Assembly (NCBI GenBank): GCA_964449565.1
Contig: CAYUZB010000009.1
Span: 4,262-68,261, forward strand
From: Granulosicoccus sp964449565
GTDB lineage: Bacteria; Pseudomonadota; Gammaproteobacteria; Granulosicoccales; Granulosicoccaceae
Direction of reading: 5' to 3'
Length of the DNA: 64,000 nt
Shown: piece by piece, positions 33,676-43,259 of the stretch
Position numbering within the stretch: position 1 is the stretch's first letter
Layout: every line of letters starts with the position of its first letter
The notes under the pieces: generated by a model
Told to the model about the DNA's origin: nothing
What the model saw: only the letters and a program-made list of their open reading frames with translations
Databases searched by the model: none
Translations under genes and position numbers: made by a program

Positions 33676-33942
33676 ATGGCACATAAGAAAGCAGGCGGTA
33701 GTACTAGAAACGGACGCGATTCGGAATCCAAACGACTCGGCGTAAAGAAGTTCGGTGGCGAAGCTGTGCTGGCCGGCAATATCATCGTACGCCAGCGAGG
33801 AACACGTTTCCACGCGGGTGTGAATGCCGGAGTTGGCAAGGACCACACCATTTTTGCCAAGGCTGACGGTGTAGTGACATTCAGCACTCGCGGCGCGAAC
33901 AACCGAAAATTCGTTGATATCGTTCCAGCAGCTGCCAGCTGA
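33676..33942 (+). CDS. rpmA: 50S ribosomal protein L27
   Basis: 88 residues. MAHKKAGGSTRNGRDSESKRLGVKKFGG and IIVRQRGTRFHAGVNAGVGKDHTIFA are diagnostic. It begins 76 bp after rplU. The N-terminus starts directly with AHKK and needs no cleavage, as in other gammaproteobacteria. Confidence 0.98.
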   Translation: MAHKKAGGSTRNGRDSESKRLGVKKFGGEAVLAGNIIVRQRGTRFHAGVNAGVGKDHTIFAKADGVVTFSTRGANNRKFVDIVPAAAS

Positions 33943-33948
33943 CTTTAC

Positions 33949-33989
33949 CGGCCTGCGATTCCAAGCAGCCCGGAATCGCATTCGGGCCG
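33949..33989. terminator. Strong hairpin after rpmA
   Basis: CGGCC (33949-33953) and GCGATTCC (33955-33962) pair with GGAATCGC (33972-33979) and GGCCG (33985-33989). No clear U-tract on either strand, but its place between two convergent genes suggests a shared transcription end or an mRNA-stabilising stem. Confidence 0.6.
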
Positions 33990-34009
33990 CTTATAGCTGA
34001 CAAATTTCC

Positions 34010-34396
34010 CTATTCGCTGCTTTTGTCGCGTCGCCGACGCGCTTCCCGCAGTCGCCAGTTATTACGAGGCCTTGGCACATCTGCAGCACGTCGTAACGAA
34101 GGAACACTACCCTCTTCTTTGACGTAACGTGTCAGCGCTACGATGATTTCACGCTGATAGTCGCTGGCAGATTCTCCAAGCTGCTCATGGGCAACAAGGA
34201 GAATAGCTTTGGCCGCATCGACTGCGTCTATCTCAGTGGACAAACCCAACATCCAGGCGAATAACACAGCGTCACTTCGAGTCTGGGTGACTGCTTCGTG
34301 CAAATGTGGAACGGGTCTCAATGCCTCGCTCAAAGCGCCGTGGCTGTCACAATGTGGGAACAGGGCTAGTTTGTGTTTGTTGCTAGTCACAGTCAT
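34010..34396 (-). CDS. Hypothetical protein between rpmA and obgE
   Basis: 128 residues with a mostly helical composition (HEAVTQTRSDAVLFAWMLGLSTEIDAVDAAKAILLVAHEQLGES) and a very basic C-terminal tail (NNWRLREARRRRDKSSE). It is on the strand opposite to the ribosomal and obgE genes and interrupts an otherwise conserved block, so it may be lineage-specific. No family recognised. Being the only good ORF here, with no overlap with neighbours, it is probably real. Confidence 0.6.
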   Translation of the reverse strand: MTVTSNKHKLALFPHCDSHGALSEALRPVPHLHEAVTQTRSDAVLFAWMLGLSTEIDAVDAAKAILLVAHEQLGESASDYQREIIVALTRYVKEEGSVPSLRRAADVPRPRNNWRLREARRRRDKSSE

Positions 34397-34482
34397 TCGA
34401 ACAGTGTTGCATCCCGAATTCCGCTAAACTTTGCCGCGCTCCGCAGTTCCCTGATCGCGTCACTCAAGACCGGCCTTTTATC

Positions 34483-35640
34483 GTGAAATTTGTAGACGAA
34501 GCTCGCATCAATGTTATCGCCGGGGACGGCGGCAACGGCTGTATGAGCTTCCGCCGTGAAAAATATGTCCCACGCGGTGGTCCCGATGGCGGCGACGGCG
34601 GCGACGGCGGTAGCGTGTACCTTGAGGCAACAGACAACCTGAACACTCTGGCGGACTTCCGTCACCAGCGGACCTATTTGGCAAAGCGCGGTGAAAACGG
34701 TAGAGGGCGCAATTGTTCGGGGGCTGGCGGCGAGGACATCATTGTGCTTGTGCCCGTTGGCACGATCGCCCGAGATCGCCAGAACGGACAGCTTGTTGCT
34801 GATCTGAAAACCGCGGGTGAACGCTTACTGGTTGCCAAAGGTGGTTGGCATGGGCTTGGCAATGCGCGTTTCAAGAGCTCTACCAATCAAGCACCGCGCA
34901 AGACGACTGACGGCACCAAAGGTGAACGCCGTGAGCTGAAACTCGAACTTCGCGTACTGGCCGATGTGGGCTTGCTCGGCTTACCTAATGCAGGCAAGTC
35001 GACGCTTATTCGCCAATTGTCGTCAGCGCGACCGAAGGTAGCAGATTATCCATTTACAACACTGCATCCAAACCTTGGCGTTGTCAGTATCGAAGAACAT
35101 CGCAGTTTTGTCATGGCCGACATTCCGGGCTTGATCGAAGGCGCTGCTGAAGGGCATGGGCTTGGCGTGCGCTTTCTCAAACATTTAAGCCGCACACATC
35201 TGCTCCTGCATTTGATAGACATTGCGCCAATTGATCAATCGGATCCCGTTGAGGGTGCGCTCAGCATTGTCGCCGAACTGAAGAAACACAGTCAGACGCT
35301 GTATGACAAGGAGCGCTGGCTGGTGCTGAACAAGACTGATCTTCTTCCAGAACCTGAAGTGGATGCGCATTGCGACGCGATTGTCGAAGCCTTGGAAGGC
35401 AAGCTTGAATGGCAGGGTTCGATTTATCGGATTTCAGCGGTCAGTGGCGCTGGCACGCAACGCCTTGCTGCAGACATCATGACGCGGCTGGAAAACCTGC
35501 GTGAAGAAGCTGAGGAAACAGCACGCCGAGAGGCATTAGCCGCTGAGCGTGAGGCCGCTGAACGGGCAAATAAAAACACGACAGATAACGCGACAGACAA
35601 CGTAATGCGCCAAGACAATTCGGGCAACTCGAATGCCTGA
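34483..35640 (+). CDS. obgE: GTPase ObgE/CgtA
   Basis: Ribosome-associated GTPase in 50S maturation and stress control, 385 residues from a GTG start (MKFVDEARINVIAGDGGNGC). The Gly-rich Obg fold (GGPDGGDGGDGGSVY) is followed by the G domain: G1 GLPNAGKST, G2 TTLHP, G3 DIPGLIEGA, G4 NKTD and a G5-like SAVSG. The C-terminus is charged and low complexity without a recognisable OCT domain, as in other gammaproteobacteria. Overlaps proB by 8 bp. Confidence 0.97.
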   Translation: MKFVDEARINVIAGDGGNGCMSFRREKYVPRGGPDGGDGGDGGSVYLEATDNLNTLADFRHQRTYLAKRGENGRGRNCSGAGGEDIIVLVPVGTIARDRQNGQLVADLKTAGERLLVAKGGWHGLGNARFKSSTNQAPRKTTDGTKGERRELKLELRVLADVGLLGLPNAGKSTLIRQLSSARPKVADYPFTTLHPNLGVVSIEEHRSFVMADIPGLIEGAAEGHGLGVRFLKHLSRTHLLLHLIDIAPIDQSDPVEGALSIVAELKKHSQTLYDKERWLVLNKTDLLPEPEVDAHCDAIVEALEGKLEWQGSIYRISAVSGAGTQRLAADIMTRLENLREEAEETARREALAAEREAAERANKNTTDNATDNVMRQDNSGNSNA

Positions 35641-36769
35641 GACTCAGTTGCGGACCCGTTTACGCGACGCTCGGCGCTGGGTCATTAAAGTCGGTTCATC
35701 GTTACTGACGGCTGATGGAGCTGGCCTCGATCACGACATCATCGAACAGTGGACAACACAAATCGCGGCGTTGATGAATGACAAGCGCGAAGTTGTCCTG
35801 GTGTCTAGTGGGTCCATCGCCGAAGGCATGACGCGACTGGGTCTGCAGCAACGTCCCACCGCCATTCATGAGTTGCAAGCCGCCGCCGCAGTGGGGCAAA
35901 TGGGGTTAATTCGTGCGTACGAAACAGGCTTCGAACGCTACAACAAACTCACCGCTCAGGTCTTGCTGACCCATGAGGATCTGGCCAATCGCCAGCGTTA
36001 CCTGAATGCACGCGCCACCTTATCAACCTTGTTCAAGCATGGTGTGCTGGCGATTGTTAACGAAAACGATACAGTCACGACCGATGAAATTCGACTCGGT
36101 GACAACGATACCCTCGGCGCGCAGGTGGCAAATCTGATAGACGCAGATGTCTTGGTGCTTCTCACCGATCAGCAAGGACTATTCAGCGCTGATCCGCGCA
36201 GTAATCCGGATGCAATACTGCTTGAACGTGCCAATGCCAGTGATCCGTCCATTCTGGAGCTCGCGGGACCTAGTGGCTCAACGCTCGGCAGCGGCGGCAT
36301 GCGCACCAAAATTCTTGCTGCCGAACGTGCTGCACAGACCGGTACGACTACAGTCATCGCCAATGGCAGAGAGCCTGAGGTCTTGAAAAAATTGGCCGAT
36401 GGAGTTGCCCTGGGCACGATGCTGACCAGTGACAAAAAACCGCGCGATGCGCGCAAGCGTTGGCTGGCCGACCAATTGCGCGCCAAAGGCACATTAACCC
36501 TCGACGATGGTGCCTGTCGGGTATTGACAGAAAAAGGCTCCAGTCTGCTCGCTGTCGGGGTCACCGCCTGCGATGGCGAATTCTTGCGTGGCGATCTGGT
36601 CTCTTGCGTTAACGGCCAGGGCGTAGAAATCGCACGTGGCTTGAGCAACTATAGTGAGGCAGACACGCGGCGCATACTCGGCAAGTCGAGCGACAGGTTT
36701 GGCAGTATTTTGGGATTCGCCGGCGAACCGGAACTGGTTCACCGCGACAACATGATAATCGTGCGCTGA
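35633..36769 (+). CDS. proB: Glutamate 5-kinase ProB
   Basis: First step of proline synthesis: ATP-dependent phosphorylation of glutamate. 378 residues: amino-acid kinase domain (VIKVGSSLLT, VLVSSGSIAEGM, NENDTVTTDEIRLGDND, GSGGMRTKILAAE) followed by a C-terminal PUA domain (about 275-370; GDLVSCVNGQGVEIARGLSNYS). Overlap with obgE indicates coupled expression, as in Pseudomonas. Confidence 0.97.
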   Translation: MPETQLRTRLRDARRWVIKVGSSLLTADGAGLDHDIIEQWTTQIAALMNDKREVVLVSSGSIAEGMTRLGLQQRPTAIHELQAAAAVGQMGLIRAYETGFERYNKLTAQVLLTHEDLANRQRYLNARATLSTLFKHGVLAIVNENDTVTTDEIRLGDNDTLGAQVANLIDADVLVLLTDQQGLFSADPRSNPDAILLERANASDPSILELAGPSGSTLGSGGMRTKILAAERAAQTGTTTVIANGREPEVLKKLADGVALGTMLTSDKKPRDARKRWLADQLRAKGTLTLDDGACRVLTEKGSSLLAVGVTACDGEFLRGDLVSCVNGQGVEIARGLSNYSEADTRRILGKSSDRFGSILGFAGEPELVHRDNMIIVR

Positions 36770-36771
36770 TG

Positions 36772-36793
36772 GGCTCGCCTGAAGTCGCGAGCC
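36772..36793. terminator. Hairpin between convergent proB and rpsT
   Basis: GGCTCGC (36772-36778) pairs with GCGAGCC (36787-36793) directly after the proB stop; 14 bp further on rpsT ends on the other strand. A likely bidirectional terminator although the T-runs are short. Confidence 0.6.
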
Positions 36794-36807
36794 ACTTTGA
36801 GTACAGC

Positions 36808-37068
36808 TCAGAGTGCGCGAACTTGACTGTTGAATCGGCTCTTGTAACGAGCAGCCTTGTTCTTGTGGATCAAACCCTTGCGAGCCATGTGATCGAGAAC
36901 CGGTACAGCGTCTTTAAGCGCTGTCTCAGCGGCGGCTTTGTCACCCGATTCAATTGCGCTGAAGACGCGCTTGACCTTGGTACGCATCATCGAACGCTGA
37001 CTGGCATTGCGCTGACGGCTTTTCTCGGCTTGACGAACGCGCTTGCGCGCCTGTGCGGAATTGGCCAC
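36808..37068 (-). CDS. rpsT: 30S ribosomal protein S20
   Basis: 86 residues, Ala/Lys-rich helical protein: MANSAQARKRVRQAEKSRQRN at the start and KAARYKSRFNSQVRAL at the end are diagnostic. Divergent from murJ and convergent with proB, the standard gammaproteobacterial neighbourhood. Confidence 0.97.
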   Translation of the reverse strand: MANSAQARKRVRQAEKSRQRNASQRSMMRTKVKRVFSAIESGDKAAAETALKDAVPVLDHMARKGLIHKNKAARYKSRFNSQVRAL

Positions 37069-37183
37069 GAACTATCCTCTAACTTCTCTAAAAGTGCTGA
37101 TGCGAAGCCATCCATGAAGTCGTCATTTCAGGCAGCCCACAATTATGGGCCTCGGGCTTTCCAGAGTCAATGCTGGGGAAGCC

Positions 37184-38755
37184 GTGTCTAGCCAGAATCT
37201 CGCCCGTTCAGGCGGCATAGTGGGCATGATGACCCTGATGTCACGGGTCCTGGGCTTCGTGCGTGATCAGGTATTGGCAATCGTCTTTGGCGCAGGGGCC
37301 ACGACCGACGTCTTTCTGGTGGCCTTCAAGATTCCAAATTTTCTGCGTCGACTGTTTGCCGAAGGCGCATTCGCTCAAGCCTTTGTCCCGGTATTCACGG
37401 AATATCGCGAGACCAAAAGCCGTGAAGCCTTGCTCGACCTGGCTGCCCACGTCTCAGGCACCCTGACGCTAATTCTCCTGATTATCAGCACCCTGGGCGT
37501 CATGCTGAGCCCACTGCTCATCATGCTGTTCGCCCCCGGCTTCATCGATGAGCCTGCGCGCTTCGAATTGGCCACCCACATGTTGCGCATCACCTTCCCC
37601 TATCTCTTTTTCGTCAGCTTGCTGGCCTATGCCGGCAGCATGCTCAACACCTTCGGCCGCTTCGCCCTACCCTCCTTCACCCCATGCCTGCTCAACATCT
37701 GCATGATCGGCGCAGCCCTCTTCGTGAGCCCGCTGTTTGAGACACCCATAATCGCGCTGGCCTGGGGAGTATTCGTGGCCGGCGTCGTACAGTTGGCCCT
37801 GCAGCTACCATTTCTACAGAAAATGGGCTTGCTACCAAGGCCACGCTGGGGCTGGAAACATCCCGGGGTGCAGCGCATCCTGAAGCTGATGGCGCCGGCA
37901 ATTTTCGGATCATCTGTGGCGCAGATCAATCTGCTGCTGGACACTGTCATCGCGTCATTTCTGACCGTTGGCAGCTTGAGCTGGTTGTATTACAGCGACA
38001 GGCTCATGGAATTTCCGCTTGGGCTGCTGGGCGTGACGCTTGGCACCGTGATCCTGCCTCGACTCGCCCAAGGTCATTCGCGACAAAGCAGCGACGACTT
38101 TCGCCGAACCCTGGATTGGGCGGTACGTCTGGTACTCGTGCTAGGCCTGCCCTCTGCGATTGGTCTGGTCTGGTTGGCCGAACCGATGATCCTGACCTTG
38201 TTCGGTTATGGCAAATTTCAACCAGATGATGCCCACATGGCCTCCTTCAGCCTGATCGCCTACAGCTTTGGCCTTCCAGCGTTCCTGCTGGTCAAGGTCT
38301 TTGCGCCCGCATTTTTCGCCCGCCAGAACACCAAGACGCCGGTGCGCATTGGCATCATTGCGCTGGTTTCGAACATGTTCTACAACCTTTTGTTCGTACT
38401 ACCCATGATCTGGCTGGATTTCATTGCTCCGCACACCGGACTGGCGATCGCAAGCAGTCTGGCTGCCTGGCAGCAGGCTCTGCTGCTCTACCGACACCTC
38501 AAGGCTTCAGATATTTACGCCCTGTCACCGGACGTTGTCAGGTTCTCCAAGCAAGTCTTGCCAGGGTTGCTTGCGATGGGGGTATGCCTGTGGATCTGTT
38601 TGTGGGTGTCCAAAACCTACACACCAGGGTTTGTTGGATTTGGGGCGTTGGATCGGGGGTTGATGCTGGCGGGTATAATTGTGGCGAGTGCAGTGGTTTA
38701 TGCTGCGGTGCTGTTGTTGTCCGGGGTTAGGCCCAGACATTTGAAGAGTCCTTGA
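37184..38755 (+). CDS. murJ: Lipid II flippase MurJ (MviN)
   Basis: Moves lipid II across the inner membrane for peptidoglycan synthesis. 523 residues from the GTG at 37184, preferred because GGGGA lies 4 nt before it and MSSQNLARSGG matches the family N-terminus; an ATG at 37145 adds 13 residues without a ribosome site. About 14 hydrophobic spans; MTLMSRVLGFVRDQVLAIVFGAG and LFAEGAFAQAFVPVF are highly characteristic. Its stop lies next to ribF. A copy of TGTGGGTGTCCAAAA occurs inside it at 38601. Confidence 0.96.
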   Translation: MSSQNLARSGGIVGMMTLMSRVLGFVRDQVLAIVFGAGATTDVFLVAFKIPNFLRRLFAEGAFAQAFVPVFTEYRETKSREALLDLAAHVSGTLTLILLIISTLGVMLSPLLIMLFAPGFIDEPARFELATHMLRITFPYLFFVSLLAYAGSMLNTFGRFALPSFTPCLLNICMIGAALFVSPLFETPIIALAWGVFVAGVVQLALQLPFLQKMGLLPRPRWGWKHPGVQRILKLMAPAIFGSSVAQINLLLDTVIASFLTVGSLSWLYYSDRLMEFPLGLLGVTLGTVILPRLAQGHSRQSSDDFRRTLDWAVRLVLVLGLPSAIGLVWLAEPMILTLFGYGKFQPDDAHMASFSLIAYSFGLPAFLLVKVFAPAFFARQNTKTPVRIGIIALVSNMFYNLLFVLPMIWLDFIAPHTGLAIASSLAAWQQALLLYRHLKASDIYALSPDVVRFSKQVLPGLLAMGVCLWICLWVSKTYTPGFVGFGALDRGLMLAGIIVASAVVYAAVLLLSGVRPRHLKSP

Positions 38756-38760
38756 ACACC

Positions 38761-39684
38761 ATGCGTCTGATTCGCGGCTTGTCGCGCTGGCAGGATGAAC
38801 AGCCCAGCGTCGTCACCATTGGAAACTTTGATGGCGTGCATCTCGGTCATCAGGCGATGCTCGAGAAGGCGCGAGTCAGGGCCAATGGCGAGGGGCTGTT
38901 ATGCACTGTCATCAGCTTCGAACCTCTACCACACGAGTATTTTGCAAAGGATCAGGCTCCAGCGCGACTCCAGGGTCTGCGTGACCGAGTGCTGTCGATT
39001 GCGGCGACCGGGATGGACCGCTTGCTGTTACTAGATTTCACGGCTGAACAAGCGGCTCAATCTGCTGAGGAGTTCGTCTACAAGATTCTGATCGAAGCCG
39101 TTCATGCACAACACATCATCATCGGTGACGACTTTCGTTTTGGTCACAAGCGAGTCGGGGATCGGGCTTTACTCGAGCGAATCGGCGCGCAAGAAGGGTT
39201 TACCGTGACCGAGCACGCCACTGTGTCTGATCATGAATCACGCATTTCCAGCACCCGGATCCGCCAGGCACTGCTGGACGGGAAACTTGACGAAGCAGAA
39301 TCCTTACTCGGCAGACCTTATCGAATCAGCGGCCGCGTGATTCACGGCGAAAAGCTCGGGCGCCAGCTCGGTTTCCCAACCGCCAATGTGGCCCTTGGCC
39401 CACACCGCCCTCCATTACGCGGGGTTTTCGCAGTTACAGCGCACGACCAAAATACGGCACAACGTTGGCCCGCTGTCGCCAATCTGGGTGAGCGACCGAC
39501 CGTCGGTGGTCGAAAACTCCTGCTTGAAGTCCACTTGCTTGATGCCAACGAAGCGCTGTACGGAAAACAGCTTGCCATCGATTTCCATGATTTCATTCGA
39601 GGCGAGGTTCGTTTTGATTCACTCGATGAATTGAAAGCACAGATTGCGCGCGATGCCGATGTTGCTCGTAAGTTACTCTCATGA
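38761..39684 (+). CDS. ribF: Bifunctional riboflavin kinase / FAD synthetase RibF
   Basis: Makes FMN and FAD from riboflavin. 307 residues from ATG at 38761; a TTG at 38752 overlapping the murJ stop is an unlikely alternative. FAD synthetase domain: VTIGNFDGVHLGHQAML (HxGH nucleotidyl-transfer motif), GDDFRFGHKRVGD, ISSTRIRQALLDG. Riboflavin kinase domain: HGEKLGRQLGFPTANV (PTAN), NLGERPTVGG. Linked to ileS-lspA as in other gammaproteobacteria. Confidence 0.96.
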   Translation: MRLIRGLSRWQDEQPSVVTIGNFDGVHLGHQAMLEKARVRANGEGLLCTVISFEPLPHEYFAKDQAPARLQGLRDRVLSIAATGMDRLLLLDFTAEQAAQSAEEFVYKILIEAVHAQHIIIGDDFRFGHKRVGDRALLERIGAQEGFTVTEHATVSDHESRISSTRIRQALLDGKLDEAESLLGRPYRISGRVIHGEKLGRQLGFPTANVALGPHRPPLRGVFAVTAHDQNTAQRWPAVANLGERPTVGGRKLLLEVHLLDANEALYGKQLAIDFHDFIRGEVRFDSLDELKAQIARDADVARKLLS

Positions 39685-39716
39685 AAGACGCCTGTATGAA
39701 AGACGCCCGTAAATGA
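39681..39716 (+). other. 11-codon mini-ORF with a 15-bp duplication after ribF
   Basis: ATGAAAGACGCC starts on the last base before the ribF TGA (ATGA) and repeats 15 bp later; the reading MKDACMKDARK ends at TGA 39716. The 236-bp ribF-ileS interval otherwise has only ACACCGAAA twice near 39870. It may be duplicated junk or a coupled leader peptide; no isoleucine codons, so it is not a classical ileS attenuator. Confidence 0.35.
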
Positions 39717-39920
39717 CGCCCGATGCGCAGATGACCTCAGACTCGATACCCGATACACCGTCGAGCCTGAATGAACCTTGTACAGCAGTGCATCAGGCTG
39801 TAGATGTCATACACTAGGCACTGGGGGCATGAACTAAGCCGAAAAGCTGGTCTGATGCCTGATTTACACCGAAAAACACCGAAACTTCCTTGCTAAAAGG
39901 TTCTCGCTGAAACGACACTC

Positions 39921-42746
39921 GTGACCGACTACAAACAAACACTAAATCTGCCCAAAACAGATTTCCCGATGCGTGGCAACCTTGCCAAGCGTGAACCTGA
40001 AATGCTGGCACGTTGGGAGGCATCCGACCTGCACGGTCAGATTCGCAAACACTCGAAGGGACGCCCAAAGTTCATACTGCACGACGGACCTCCGTATGCC
40101 AACGGCGATATTCATATTGGTCACGTAGTCAACAAGGTGATCAAGGACATGATCGTCAAGAGCAAACAACTCGGTGGATTCGATTCACCGTATGTGCCTG
40201 GTTGGGATTGCCATGGCTTGCCGATCGAAAACAAGGTCGAAGGCTTGATTGGTAAACCGGGTGGCAATGTCAGCGAGGCAGAATTTCGCCAGAACTGTCG
40301 CGACTTCGCTGCAGAGCAGTTGAGCAACCAACGCGTCGAGTTCAAGCGTCTCGGCATTATCGGGGACTGGGACAACCCGTATCTGACAATGAACTTTGCC
40401 AATGAAGCAAACATCGTAAGAGCGCTAGGCAAGATCATCGAAGCTGGCCATATCTATAAAGGCGTCAAGCCGGTTTACTGGAGTTGGGGTGCACACTCGG
40501 CAATGGCCGAAGCCGAGATCGAATACGAGGACAAGACATCTACCGCGATTGATGTTCGTTTCGCACCGCGGGACAAAGCCGCCTTACTCAAAGCATTTGC
40601 CAGCGACGATGATGGCAGTGATGTCAGTGTTGTTATCTGGACAACCACACCCTGGACGATTCCAGGCAATCTTGCCGTAACCGTACATCCTGAACTTGAA
40701 TATGCACTGGTTGCTGTCAATGGTGAACGCCTGGTGCTGGCGGCTGACATGGTTAATGATGTCGTGGCGCGTTATGGCTTCGAAAACCCGACTGTCATCG
40801 GCACCACCACCGGCGCAACACTTGAAGGATTGGTCTTCAAACATCCTTTATATGATCGCGATTCACTGATGATCACTGGCGACTACGTCACCACTGAAAC
40901 GGGTACTGGTGTTGTACACACGGCGCCGGATCACGGCGTTGATGATTTTTACGCGGCACAAAAACACGATCTTGGCCTATTAGATTCGGTTAACGATCAT
41001 GGTGTATTCCGTGAACATGTTGAACTGTTCGCCGGTGAACACGTGATGAAAGTTGACAAGCATATGATCGAGGAGCTCGAATCACGCGGGCGTCTGATCA
41101 AGCATGAAAAATATCAACACAGTTATCCGTTCTGCTGGAGAACCAAAACGCCCATCATTTACCGCGCGACGCCGCAGTGGTTCATCAGCATGGAAAACAA
41201 GAACCTGCGGCAAGACACGCTCGACGAAATCCAAAAGGTCAAATGGGTACCCGACTGGGGTCAATCGCGCATCGAGGGCATGATTGCCAGTCGTCCGGAC
41301 TGGTGTATCTCACGGCAGCGATACTGGGGCGTGCCCATTCCGCTGTTCTTGCACAAGGAAACAGGCGAACTGCATCCTGATACTGCATCACTACTCGAAG
41401 CAGTAGCGGTTAAGATCAATGACCATGGGATTCAGGCCTGGTTTGATCTCGCACCTGAAGAATTGCTTGGTGAAGATGCCAAGTATTATGAAAAAGTACG
41501 CGATGTGTTGGACGTCTGGTTCGATTCAGGCACGTCCTGGATGCATGTATTACAGCAGGATGAAAACTTAAGCTATCCCGCCGATATGTATCTGGAAGGT
41601 TCCGATCAACATCGCGGCTGGTTTCATTCATCAATCCTGACAAGTGTCGCCGTCAATCGCGAAGCCCCCTACCGTCAAGTGCTGACGCACGGCTTTACGG
41701 TCGATCAGAAAGGTCGCAAGATGTCGAAGTCACTTGGCAATGTTATCGCGCCACAGAAACTCTTGAAGACACTTGGTGCAGATATCGTTCGCCTATGGGT
41801 GTGTTCAGCTGACTATCGCGGCGAGATGACCGTATCGAACGAAATTCTCGATCGGTCAGCAGATGCCTATCGTCGCATTCGCAACACTGCTCGATATCTT
41901 TTGAGTGCTGTGCATGACTTCGATCCTGCCAAGGATATGGTTGCGCCAGCAGACATGCTGGCACTTGATCGCTGGGCAGTTGACTGCGCACTTGAAACCC
42001 AGCACGCCTTGCAGGAGGCCTATGAGGCTTATCAATTCCACATGGTGTATCAAACACTTCATCACTTCTGCTCTATCGACATGTCGAGCTTTTATCTCGA
42101 TATCGTCAAGGACCGTCAGTACACGATGGCTGCAAACAGTCATGGTCGACGTTCGGCGCAAACGGCGATGTATCTCATTACCGAGGCTTTGGTCCGTTGG
42201 ATCGCGCCCGTTTTGAGCTTTACCGGTGATGAAATCTGGCAGCATCTGAAAACAGTGCATGGCGATGATCGCTCGGATAATGTATTTACAGAAACTTACG
42301 TGGACTCTCTGTTCGCCATTGATACCAATGCCGCGATCAGTAAAGCTGATTGGCAATCGATCCAGTCGGTTCGAAGCGGAGTATCCAAATCACTTGAAAC
42401 TCTAAGAGCTGCTGGCACTATCGGTGCCGCGCTGGAAGCGAGTGTGACAGTCTATGCATCTGACAAGCTCGGTGCCGCATTGGCAAAGCTCGGCGATGAA
42501 CTGCGCTTCGTCTTCATTACCTCAACCGCTACGGTGTTACCGCTGGCCAGCAAACCCACTGACGCCGAAGTCATCACTATCGATGGTGAATCTTTTGCTG
42601 TCGCTGCAACGACAGCAAATGGTGAAAAATGTGTACGCTGCTGGCATCGCCGCGAAGATGTTGGCGCAAACGCAAGCCACCCGGAACTCTGTGGACGCTG
42701 TGTCAGCAACATTGACGACAATGGCGAACAACGCAATATCGCCTGA
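39921..42746 (+). CDS. ileS: Isoleucyl-tRNA synthetase
   Basis: 941 residues from a GTG start. Class I synthetase: HIGH at 65-68, KMSKS at 600-604, CP1 editing domain in between (TTTPWTIPGNLAVTV, GTGVVHTAPDHGVDDF), and a C-terminal zinc-binding domain CVRCWHR ... CGRC. This is the bacterial type with a C-terminal zinc finger, close to E. coli IleS in length (938). No T-box was seen upstream. Confidence 0.98.
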   Translation: MTDYKQTLNLPKTDFPMRGNLAKREPEMLARWEASDLHGQIRKHSKGRPKFILHDGPPYANGDIHIGHVVNKVIKDMIVKSKQLGGFDSPYVPGWDCHGLPIENKVEGLIGKPGGNVSEAEFRQNCRDFAAEQLSNQRVEFKRLGIIGDWDNPYLTMNFANEANIVRALGKIIEAGHIYKGVKPVYWSWGAHSAMAEAEIEYEDKTSTAIDVRFAPRDKAALLKAFASDDDGSDVSVVIWTTTPWTIPGNLAVTVHPELEYALVAVNGERLVLAADMVNDVVARYGFENPTVIGTTTGATLEGLVFKHPLYDRDSLMITGDYVTTETGTGVVHTAPDHGVDDFYAAQKHDLGLLDSVNDHGVFREHVELFAGEHVMKVDKHMIEELESRGRLIKHEKYQHSYPFCWRTKTPIIYRATPQWFISMENKNLRQDTLDEIQKVKWVPDWGQSRIEGMIASRPDWCISRQRYWGVPIPLFLHKETGELHPDTASLLEAVAVKINDHGIQAWFDLAPEELLGEDAKYYEKVRDVLDVWFDSGTSWMHVLQQDENLSYPADMYLEGSDQHRGWFHSSILTSVAVNREAPYRQVLTHGFTVDQKGRKMSKSLGNVIAPQKLLKTLGADIVRLWVCSADYRGEMTVSNEILDRSADAYRRIRNTARYLLSAVHDFDPAKDMVAPADMLALDRWAVDCALETQHALQEAYEAYQFHMVYQTLHHFCSIDMSSFYLDIVKDRQYTMAANSHGRRSAQTAMYLITEALVRWIAPVLSFTGDEIWQHLKTVHGDDRSDNVFTETYVDSLFAIDTNAAISKADWQSIQSVRSGVSKSLETLRAAGTIGAALEASVTVYASDKLGAALAKLGDELRFVFITSTATVLPLASKPTDAEVITIDGESFAVAATTANGEKCVRCWHRREDVGANASHPELCGRCVSNIDDNGEQRNIA

Positions 42747-42757
42747 GCACTGATGTC

Positions 42758-43243
42758 ATGAATCACATCACACGCTACCTGATAGCGGTAGTAATCATTG
42801 TCTCTGATCAGATCACGAAAATTGCCGCCGATCGATCACTGGAACTATACGAGCAGGTACCGATTACCGGCTTTTTCAACATAACTAAAGCCTATAATTA
42901 TGGTGCTGCATTCAGCTTTCTCGATGTGGCCGGAGGCTCGCAGCGGTGGTTCCTGACTGGCATCAGCTTTGTCGTCAGCGTCGTACTTATCGTCTGGTTG
43001 TACCGATTGACGAAACAAGAAAAGCTCATGACGCTATCCATTTCGCTAATCCTAGGTGGCGCTGTCGGCAATCTGATCGATCGGTTCTGGTATGGTTATG
43101 TGGTCGATTTCATTCAGGTGTATTGGGGGAATTCCTATTTTCCTTCGTTCAATATTGCCGATGCAGCCATTTCCTGTGGAGCCGCACTGATGCTTTACCT
43201 GACGTTTTTCGACAAACCTGAAGAACAGGCAAAAGAACAGTGA
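42758..43243 (+). CDS. lspA: Lipoprotein signal peptidase
   Basis: Cleaves prolipoprotein signal peptides. 161 residues, four hydrophobic spans. The catalytic aspartates are in GGAVGNLIDRFWYGYVVDFI and FNIADAAIS. It must process the several lipoproteins in this window. 11 bp after ileS. The fkpB gene that usually follows in gammaproteobacteria is missing. Confidence 0.97.
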   Translation: MNHITRYLIAVVIIVSDQITKIAADRSLELYEQVPITGFFNITKAYNYGAAFSFLDVAGGSQRWFLTGISFVVSVVLIVWLYRLTKQEKLMTLSISLILGGAVGNLIDRFWYGYVVDFIQVYWGNSYFPSFNIADAAISCGAALMLYLTFFDKPEEQAKEQ

Positions 43244-43259
43244 CGGTAAATTCAATCAT

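Noticed and set aside
36769..37191. 140-residue plus-strand ORF over rpsT
   Set aside because: Antisense to the ribosomal protein S20 gene and without recognisable features.
39685..39920. T-box or isoleucine attenuator before ileS
   Set aside because: No T-box core, no run of Ile codons and no terminator were found; such T-boxes are also rare outside Gram-positives.
41856..42356. 166-residue minus-strand ORF inside ileS
   Set aside because: Shadow of a strongly conserved coding region.
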